Made by a program: the position numbers and the translations under genes. A DNA stretch of 64,000 bases from Rhabditoides inermis. Taxonomy: Eukaryota; Nematoda; Chromadorea; Rhabditida; Rhabditidae. Each line of letters starts with the position of its first letter. The stretch's first letter is position 1. This document shows, in pieces, positions 57,466-64,000 of the stretch. Below the pieces are notes generated by a model that had not been told where the DNA came from, made no database searches, and saw only the letters and a program-made list of their open reading frames with translations. The DNA lies in the NCBI GenBank assembly GCA_963966185.1, contig CAWZYM010000112.1, positions 125,001 to 189,000 on the forward strand. The letters are read 5' to 3'.

Positions 57466-58977
57466 GTACAGTGGCGGCCAAAAAGGTGATACTTTTTGGT
57501 TTTTGCTCTCTAAAACTATTCAAATGAAAGATAGAGCTCCCATCTTTTGCGCACTGTTTTCTGGACTCCATTCAAACCTAATACCGAAATCCAAATTCAT
57601 CCCCTCTTATCTCTCGGTTACAGTAGGCGGATTACTGTATTCACAAAATCATCATTTTCTCGTTTTCAACTTTGAAAAATTCCTGTGACCAAACCACACT
57701 TCCAAAAAAGTGCTACCCACTAGTTTTGGGTAAAGCCATTCATTGGGCATCCAAAAACACCTTGACTTCATATTACATGATTGATTTCTTGAATTTAAAT
57801 AAGCAGTAAAGATACAACATCAAATAATTGCAAATCTCTAATTTAAACAAAGCCTAACTATACTATAAAATGATATAATGGTCTGAAACTCTTTCAGTAC
57901 TTTGTAGGGTGTCCCTTGTTCACAATAACGATCTGGCAGCGGCGGGGCATCGAATCTATCAGCTTGTGGGTCGCGAGGTCGAACCTCTTTCATTAATGCC
58001 TGAGAAACGCGAACTTCTCGTCTGCATTCTAGACCCGAACCTTGCGAGTCCGCCGATCGATCTTCCCAGAGGTGCTCGATGAAGTTGTGGTCCGGCGACT
58101 GGCTTTTCGACACTATGACTCTTCACTTGCCCTTTTTGAACACGTTGGAGGAGTGTTACGGGTCATTGTTTGGCAGACTAATGGTCAGAACTACGTCTTG
58201 CAACTAGACAATGAAAAAAGAAGTCCTCTAAACCCATCAAGGTCGGTTTATAGAAATGTCCAAGTTTGCCATTGCACCATCCTCTATTAGGACGTGTTCA
58301 AAAAGGGCAAGTGAAGAGTCATAGTGTCGAAAAGCCAGTCGACGGACTACAACTTCATCGAGCACCTCTGGGAAGAGCTCGATCGGCGGACTCGCAAGGT
58401 TCGGGTCTAGAATGCAGACGAGAAGTTCGCGTTGCTCAGGCAGGAATGAAAGAGGTTCGACCTCGCGACCCTCCACAAGCTGATAGATTCGATGCCCCGT
58501 CGCTGCCAGGCCGTGATTGAAAACAAAGGACACCCGACAAAGTACTGAGTGAATTTCGGGTCAGTATATGATTTTATAAAACAGTTAGGCTTAGTTGAAA
58601 TTGGAGTTTTGCAATTTTTGATGTTATTTCTTTGAAGCTTCTTTAAAACATGGTAATGAACTATTTGATATGAAATCAAGGTGTTTTTGGATGCTCAATG
58701 AATGGTTCTACTCAAAAAAAGTGAATAGAACTTTTTTTGGAAGTGTGGTTTGGTCACAGGAATTTTTCAAAGTTAAAAACGAGAAAATGATGATTTTGTG
58801 AATACAGTAATCCGCCTACAGTAACCGGTAGAATAGATGGGGATCGACATGGAGCATTATATTAGGTCAGAATGGGGATCAGAAAACAGTGTGCAAAAGA
58901 TGGTAGCTCTTTCTGTAAATTGAATAGTCTTAGAGAACAAAAACCAAAAGGTGATACCTTTTTGGCCGCCACTGTAC
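57466..58977. mobile_element. Palindromic Tc1/mariner-type element
   Basis: Ends TACAGTGGCGGCCAAAAAGG and its inverse at 58959-58977, with TA at both borders. The element is itself two inverted halves: 57466 to about 58140 and about 58290 to 58977. Each half carries the 3' part of a Tc1-type transposase. In the right half (plus strand) I read DYNFIEHLWEELDRR, the third catalytic acidic residue region, and LIDSMPRRCQAVIENKGHP followed by TKY and a stop, with one internal stop. The same region lies on the minus strand of the left half. The N-terminal half with the first two Asp residues is missing from both, so the element was non-autonomous. It interrupts the LINE between CHMY and the HPVYSRSQHVPFKK linker. 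Confidence 0.8.
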
Positions 58978-59240
58978 AATCGATTCACTTCTGCCATCCT
59001 GTGTATTCTCGCTCTCAACACGTGCCTTTCAAGAAGTGCAAACCCAAATGGTCCGCGTACCCGCCTCATATCCGCGCATTATCCGATCATAAATCGTGGT
59101 TGTTTGAAAACGGGCTCGCGACATCGCCACTCTACGAGCGCGTCACAGCCAACCTCACTGATCACCTGAGACGATTTGAGAAGCAGCGCACCAAACAGAA
59201 ATTTCTCAAAGGGTCTTTCGCATTTCACTCATACGTTGGT
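58978..59240 (+). pseudogene. LINE ORF2 linker between endonuclease and RT
   Basis: Reads HPVYSRSQHVPFKKCKPKW, YPPHIRALSDHKSWLFENG and HLRRFEKQRTKQKFLKGSF, matching in style the region before the reverse transcriptase in CR1/jockey LINEs (a VPFKK box and K/R-rich helix). Interrupted at SYV by the next insertion. Confidence 0.6.
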
Positions 59241-59512
59241 TCTGCGGTGCTCTATGGTGTAGCGAGAGCCCTTTGCTACTCCGCAGTCCGCAAGTAGTAC
59301 TAGCCCAAGCCACGGGTCAGCTTCACCACGTGGGAGTCGTAATATGGCTCCGCAGAAGTAGCCCTGGTCCCCATCGGAATAAAGGAAAGAATAGTACACA
59401 TCTTTATCCGGCCAGGGCAGCCACACAACTGGCGATGGGAGCGCGCTGGCCAGCCACGCCCCCTCGCCTTATCACTAGATACGCATCCTACGCTGGGGGG
59501 CTAGCGGGGTGA
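59241..59512. other. Unidentified insertion in LINE
   Basis: About 270 bp separating SFAFHSYV from RPKSTLPIKMVDASG in the LINE reading. GC-rich, with no terminal repeats, hairpin or tail that I can see. A 65-codon minus frame crosses it but has no recognisable motif. Confidence 0.4.
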
Positions 59513-59996
59513 GTATCGCAGTTCCATCATCAGACCGAAGAGTACCCTCCCAATCAAAATGGTGGATGCGTCTGGTGCGGCATTGTTCAGTGACAGAGAC
59601 AAGGCGGCCGCGTTTTGTTCGTTCTTTAAGTCAGTCTACTCGCGCGACGATGGCGTAGTGTTACCACCCAAATGCTGTCGTGTTTCTCTGATTGGACAAC
59701 TGCCACTTCCGCGAATCTACTCACTGACATTGTTTACTTTGACTATCAAAAAGCTTTTGACAAGGTGAGCATACCCAAGCTGCTTTGAAATGAGAGTCTG
59801 TCGGATTGCGTGGAGAGGTTCTTAACTGGTTGCGTGATTTCCTGTCGGGCCGTGAACTGTGAGTGAAAGTTGGTAATGCGATCTCTCCACCTGCCGCAGC
59901 CACATCAGGTGTTCCACAAGGGTCAGTGTTAGGGCCACTCATATTTATCATATATCTTGCCGATATTATGGATTCGCTAGACGCTCAATTACAGTG
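59513..59996 (+). pseudogene. LINE reverse transcriptase, N-terminal half
   Basis: After KMVDASGAALFSDRDKAAAF and FKSVYSRDDG there is a deletion, then DIVYFDYQKAFDKVSIPKL (catalytic Asp box A), a stop and frameshift, GVLNWLRDFLSGREL, SPPAAATSGVPQGSVLGPLI (box B) and FIIYLADIMDSLDAQLQ. These are the ordered CR1/jockey RT motifs. Frameshifts near 59790 and 59860 disable it. Confidence 0.7.
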
Positions 59997-60246
59997 AGAC
60001 AAGGTAGAGTGATGGTTGTCGAATGTGCGCTCCTTTCCTAGTGCACACCTCGCGGTCGTGCAAGCGGTTCCCTCCGCCGCTCCTCACCCTCCACCAAGGC
60101 TGGGGGCGTGTGCCACAAACGTACCAGATCTCTTCCTCTCTCACCTTTTCCACTTCTTCATTAAATTGATTGCTTCGGGTTATTTTTTTAATGTGACTGT
60201 GATTTGTGTGACGCAGATTTTTCTGTAATAAATTCATTCATTCTAG
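59997..60246 (+). mobile_element. Retroposon-like insertion with ATTC tail
   Basis: About 250 bp inserted between SLDAQLQ and NGFPRNIRIR of the RT. It ends AATAAATTCATTCATTCT, a short tandem 3' tail of the type made by CR1-like LINEs and their SINEs. No box A/B is seen, so a 5'-truncated LINE end is more likely than a SINE. Confidence 0.45.
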
Positions 60247-60293
60247 AGAATGGCTTCCCCCGTAACATACGTATCCGCGCGTTTGCCGACGAT
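60247..60293 (+). pseudogene. LINE RT FADD box remnant
   Basis: NGFPRNIRIRAFADDIN contains the FADD catalytic box of LINE reverse transcriptases. The reading is cut immediately after by a 41-bp rearranged segment and element E4. The rest of the LINE (thumb, 3' end) is not found on the other side of E4. Confidence 0.7.
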
Positions 60294-60334
60294 ATCAATG
60301 TGTGAATTATATCAATATATCGTTTGCCGACGAT
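60294..60334. other. Templated insertion at LINE/E4 junction
   Basis: 60296-60318 (CAATGTGTGAATTATATCAA..) is the inverse of 61273-61295 on the far side of E4, and 60319-60334 repeats CGTTTGCCGACGATAT from 60279-60294. A copied patch plus a local duplication at one junction. Confidence 0.6.
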
Positions 60335-61079
60335 ATTAGAGAGGGCGCGCAGCGCCCTCTCTTTTGGCTTAGGATAGGGCTCGCGCCAGAATTTTCAAGA
60401 AGCTCTATCCAAAAATCATGTTAGCAGGAATGTGAACTCATCCAATTCATGTTAGTTAGATTCTCACGGGTCCGTAGGCCAGATCACTAATTAATGGCAA
60501 CTTTGTATCTTTTCTCTTGTCGTGTCCGGTAACGCTGACTCTCTGCCGAAAGCGTACTCTCTCGGCGTTTTCTGCGCGTGTTCTCCAACTAGCACTTTGA
60601 GTGTAGTTCGCCTCGCCGCCGCTAGTGTCTAATTCGCGCCGGGTTTGCGTTGTTTTGGGTTCCCGTCACTCTGGCTAGCTCTCTCTTCCGGCAGGCGGGC
60701 AGGGCGCGCAGAGAAATCGCGAGAGAGCACGCTGTCGGGTGAGAGCGCAGACATGCACTTACACCACGGCGACCGAAATTCAGAGAAGTGTCGATTAGAA
60801 TTGTTTCTATACAATACCAAGAAAAATATAGTTACATATTCACGCAACATTGTGCGTCACATCATAAAATGTGTCACATAATAGTTCTATGCGTACTAAT
60901 TAACGACAGAGCTTGGGAATCAGAAAGAGAAGAAATTTCTATGAAATTCAACAAAAGCACATATATTATCTGTTAAAAAGTACTTGCGTAAAAATATTAA
61001 GTTTGTCTTGACCCAATTCAACAAAAGCGCATGCATAAAACGTTTACAAATACTAACACAAACCTGCGCCTCTCCCTCC

Positions 61080-61156
<77 letters not shown>

Positions 61157-61272
61157 CACTGTCCGTTATGCGCAGGTTTGTGTTAGTATTTGTAAACGTT
61201 TTATGCATGCGCTTTTGTTGAATTGGGTCAAGACAAACTTAATATCTTTACGCAAGTACTTTTTAACAGATA
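60335..61272 (-). mobile_element. Helitron/Helentron-like element E4
   Basis: About 938 bp. The minus-strand 3' end at 60335 has the GC hairpin (AGGGCGCGCAGCGCCCTCT) and CTCTAAT. The 5' module (about 60930-61272) is a long inverted repeat: TTTACAAATACTAACACAAA pairs with TTTGTGTTAGTATTTGTAAA around a TC tract (61078-61153), ending TATCTGTTAAAAAGTACTTG on the minus strand. The body from 60365 (GGCTTAGGATAGGGCTCGCG) matches E5 at 62915 over about 300 bp. No protein is encoded. Confidence 0.6.
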
Positions 61273-61621
61273 ATATTGATATAATTCACACATTGCGATT
61301 CTGCTAAGTTCGAATTTGCGACAATTAAATTTTATTGTACTCATAATACATATATTGAATAGTGAAATGAGTGAATGCTGAATACGGTTACTTGCAGAAT
61401 GATATAGAAAATAATGTTTAGGAGGCGATCTGGCGGTTGTATGCGCTGCGATAGAGGGTTCCACAACATCTTCAAGGGTCAGTGATACACAAGTAAAGGA
61501 TTACGAAAGGAACTGGGTTATAGGAAGGAAAGACACTGGCGAAGCGAGTCGCTGCTGATCTGGGTAACGTGGAGAACCTGCAGCGCGCACTCCACCTTCT
61601 GCTCACAAATCAGGTACGTGG
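61273..61621. other. Unassigned sequence between E4 and KDZ fragment
   Basis: AT-rich at first, then GC-richer from 61480. The LINE does not continue here. No supported gene. Confidence 0.4.
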
Positions 61622-62883
61622 TCAGCGCGAGCGCCCCATCAGGTTGAGGTACTGCACGTAGAAGTGAACGTACATGACAAACGTGCGCATGGACATTCCA
61701 GACACAAACCGACGCAGGTACTTGAGTTGCGCGTTCACCTGCTCACAGGCTTGACTGTTCAGGTTCCGGTAGCGTGTGTCGGTGTTGTACCTGGTCAGCT
61801 TGCATGATTCCGCGCATGTGTTTTGATGATTCTTGGCGTGAAATCTATCCACCAGAAACACAGTGTTCCTGAACAGAGCTGGCTCCCTGGCGAGGACGTA
61901 CTCGGCCAAATGACAACCATTGTCATATACAATGACTTCCGGCATCTTGTCGAATCGGGCTAGAAGCGTCTCGAAGATGTGCCGCGAAGACTCACCGCTC
62001 TCCAACACAGTGAATCCATACACATGATTGTGTGGGCAGACTGCGAGAAGCAGACCGTGCGACAGTTTGCCCTTCTTCCCTGAAATACGATATTTTAGGT
62101 TGATGGCTTTTCTTCTGTCTGGCTGAACCGTTCCCACAAGGCTTCTGGAGTGCAGGTACGGAGAGAGGAGGGGAGGAGGAGAAGTGACTAAGGGAGAGAG
62201 ATGTTTCAGACGGGAGTGAGTGAGTGAGTGAGTGAGTGAGTGAGTGAGTGAGTGAGTGAGTGAGTGAGTGAGTGAGTGAGTGAGTGAGTGAGTGAGTGAG
62301 TGAGTGAGTGAGTGAGTGAGTGAGTGAGTGAGTGAGTGAGTGAGTGAGTGAGTGAGTGAGTGAGTGAGTGAGTGAGTGAGTGAGTGAGTGAGTGAGTGAG
62401 TGAGTGAGTGAGTGAGTGAGTGAGTGAGTGAGTGAGTGAGTGAGTGAGTGAGTGAGTGAGTGAGTGAGTGAGTGAGTGAGTGAGTGAGTGAGTGAGTGAG
62501 TGAGTGAGTGAGTGAGTGAGTGAGTGAGTGAGTGAGTGAGTGAGTGAGTGAGTGAGTGAGTGAGTGAGTGAGTGAGTGAGTGAGTGAGTGAGTGAGTGAG
62601 TGAGTGAGTGAGTGAGTGAGTGAGTGAGTGAGTGAGTGAGTGAGTGAGTGAGTGAGTGAGTGAGTGAGTGAGTGAGTGAGTGAGTGAGTGAGTGAGTGAG
62701 TGAGTGAGTGAGCACACCTATCATAGTTTTGGTTTCGTTGATTTACAGATTCACAAACCTTTTTCTACAGCTATCCAGGCTTCCCCGTGACTGCACATGG
62801 TGGTGACAGAGTGTGCCACAAGTCTCACCGGAGTGGACCTCTCCACATTCACATCGAACGACCACACGTGCATCCCTGAGTAA
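61622..62883 (-). pseudogene. KDZ-type (Kyakuja-Dileera-Zisupton) transposase fragment
   Basis: KDZ proteins are DDE-type transposases of large eukaryotic DNA transposons. The main exon (about 62092-61622) encodes HGLLLAVCPHNHVYGFTVLE, KMPEVIVYDNGCHLAEYVLA, FRNTVFLVDRFHAKNHQNTC and NSQACEQVNAQLKYLRRF, matching the family's YDxxC, DRFH..NH..C and N.Q..EQ.N motifs. An upstream exon is likely at 62767-62883 (GMHVWSFDVNVERSTPVRL, SVTTMCSHGEAWIAVEK, followed by a GT donor). The gap contains the 500-bp TGAG array and a CTCCAG acceptor near 62147. The frame from that acceptor hits a stop before the main exon, so either a further 49-bp intron (GTTCAG...TTTCAG) exists or the gene is broken. The N-terminal cysteine cluster is missing. 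Confidence 0.6.
62214..62713. repeat. (TGAG)n microsatellite, about 500 bp
   Basis: Some 124 almost perfect GTGA/GAGT repeats inside the probable KDZ intron. The 172- and 241-codon minus frames across it (repeating LTHS) are artefacts, since the 4-bp unit is open in that frame. Confidence 0.97.
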
Positions 62884-62887
62884 AACA

Positions 62888-63343
62888 ATTAGAGAAGGCG
62901 CGCAGCGCCCTCTCTTTTGGCTTAGGATAGGGCTCGCGCCAGAATTTTCAATAAGCGATACCCAAAGGTCATGTTAGCAACCATGCGAATTTATCTAAAC
63001 CGTGTTAGTTAGATTCGCACCGTTCCGTAGGCCATATCACTGGTCAGTGGCATCTTTGTATCTTTTCTCCGAAAGAAGTTATGAGCGATCGCGCGCACCC
63101 AAGAGGCGAGAGGCCAGCGCTTCCTTCCTTCCCGTCACGCTGACCGCCGACTTTTTCCAACGTGCACCCAACTTGCACCCAGCTTGTAGCCAGCCTTGCC
63201 GCCGCCAGCGTCTAATTCGCGCCGGGTTTGCATATTTTTTGCTGGCTCACTATAATAAAGCGAGGCGCGATACCGAATGGTAGAAAACATGTGAAACCGT
63301 TTTGTGAAACGTAACGACAATTCGTGAATACTTGAGAGAGAAA
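62888..63343 (-). mobile_element. Helitron/Helentron-like element E5, 3' part
   Basis: The minus-strand 3' end at 62888 has the GC hairpin (one mismatch, AGAAGGCGCGCAGCGCCCTC) and CTAAT. The body matches E4 over roughly 300 bp (GGCTTAGGATAGGGCTCGCG, then TCTAATTCGCGCCGGGTTTG). Its 5' inverted-repeat module is not seen before the GAGT array and may lie beyond the window. Confidence 0.55.
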
Positions 63344-64000
63344 AGAGTGAGTGAGTGAGTGAGTGAGTGAGTGAGTGAGTGAGTGAGTGAGTGAGTGAGT
63401 GAGTGAGTGAGTGAGTGAGTGAGTGAGTGAGTGAGTGAGTGAGTGAGTGAGTGAGTGAGTGAGTGAGTGAGTGAGTGAGTGAGTGAGTGAGTGAGTGAGT
63501 GAGTGAGTGAGTGAGTGAGTGAGTGAGTGAGTGAGTGAGTGAGTGAGTGAGTGAGTGAGTGAGTGAGTGAGTGAGTGAGTGAGTGAGTGAGTGAGTGAGT
63601 GAGTGAGTGAGTGAGTGAGTGAGTGAGTGAGTGAGTGAGTGAGTGAGTGAGTGAGTGAGTGAGTGAGTGAGTGAGTGAGTGAGTGAGTGAGTGAGTGAGT
63701 GAGTGAGTGAGTGAGTGAGTGAGTGAGTGAGTGAGTGAGTGAGTGAGTGAGTGAGTGAGTGAGTGAGTGAGTGAGTGAGTGAGTGAGTGAGTGAGTGAGT
63801 GAGTGAGTGAGTGAGTGAGTGAGTGAGTGAGTGAGTGAGTGAGTGAGTGAGTGAGTGAGTGAGTGAGTGAGTGAGTGAGTGAGTGAGTGAGTGAGTGAGT
63901 GAGTGAGTGAGTGAGTGAGTGAGTGAGTGAGTGAGTGAGTGAGTGAGTGAGTGAGTGAGTGAGTGAGTGAGTGAGTGAGTGAGTGAGTGAGTGAGTGAGT
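63344..64000. repeat. (GAGT)n microsatellite running off the window
   Basis: At least 657 bp of uninterrupted GAGT units following GAGAGAGAAAAGA. It is the same unit and strand as the 62214-62713 array. It continues past the end of the sequence, which may be an assembly limit. Confidence 0.97.

Larger units (their letters stand above)
55866..60293 (+). mobile_element. Broken CR1/jockey-type LINE with three insertions
   Basis: Order on the plus strand: ORF1 (55909-56801, one frameshift), endonuclease (about 56834-57465, with frameshift, stop and an internal deletion), palindromic Tc1-type insertion (57466-58977), linker (58978-59240), unknown insertion (59241-59512), reverse transcriptase (59513-59996), retroposon-like insertion (59997-60246), and the FADD box (60247-60293), where it is cut by element E4. 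It must once have copied itself by target-primed reverse transcription. It is now dead. Confidence 0.75.

Noticed and set aside
62206..62724. 172- and 241-codon frames of repeated LTHS
   Set aside because: Direct product of the TGAG microsatellite; the unit is open in that frame.
63344..64000. Telomeric repeat
   Set aside because: GAGT is not a known animal telomere unit, and the same array occurs internally at 62214-62713.

Overview
This window is repeat-dominated nuclear DNA from an invertebrate animal. I see no rRNA, no clear tRNA gene, no bacterial operon structure and almost no intact host gene. The evidence for an animal is indirect: Maverick/Polinton fragments, a CR1/jockey-type LINE with endonuclease and FADD reverse transcriptase, a Tc1-type transposon, a KDZ-type transposase, an intron-bearing MULE transposase, and introns of about 40-60 bp with GT...TTTCAG-like borders. 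Such short introns suit a nematode (or a rotifer), but the species cannot be fixed from this sequence.

Layout. (1) 1-3260: two tandem, frameshifted copies of an adenain-like Maverick protease on the minus strand, a 150-bp Maverick-associated block, then diverged tandem repeats. (2) 3262-31239: about 28 kb of composite satellite. A 139-bp satellite (A) and a related 110-bp satellite (B) alternate with seven copies of a long spacer (LR, about 1.2-1.6 kb). Each LR opens with satellite-B-like sequence and a GA tract, and six of the seven carry a palindrome whose core resembles satellite A. Two identically sized (711-bp) Helitron/Helentron-like elements are inserted in opposite orientations. (3) 31240-32148: the zinc-ribbon N-terminal region of a Maverick protein-primed DNA polymerase, with one frameshift, fused directly to the last LR. 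(4) 32149-37969: a near-identical 2,430-bp tandem array of a multi-exon MULE transposase gene: one 5'-truncated copy, one copy with a shortened C-terminus, and one with the complete lysine-rich C-terminus. (5) 37970-52235: a mosaic of minisatellite (16-bp units of two interlocked palindromes), a roughly 735-bp downstream repeat (four copies), a GGGCCC-rich element (three copies, two of them forming a giant inverted repeat), a foldback element, a 756-bp tandem duplication and TGCACGG-rich repeats. (6) 52236-55865: scattered possible exons of unrecognised genes, a tRNA-like sequence, small inverted-repeat elements and a G-run palindrome. (7) 55866-60293: a broken LINE that has received three insertions, one of them a palindromic Tc1-type element. 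(8) 60294-64000: further Helitron/Helentron-like elements, a KDZ-type transposase fragment whose probable intron is a 500-bp TGAG array, and a terminal GAGT array running off the window.

The strongest candidates for something undescribed are: the family of elements pairing a long inverted-repeat 5' module with a 21-nt GC hairpin at the other end; the A/B/LR composite satellite, whose palindromic core recurs in both satellite and spacer; and the MULE tandem array with copy-specific C-termini. I see no unified multi-gene pathway. The genes here are parts of selfish elements, most of them broken.
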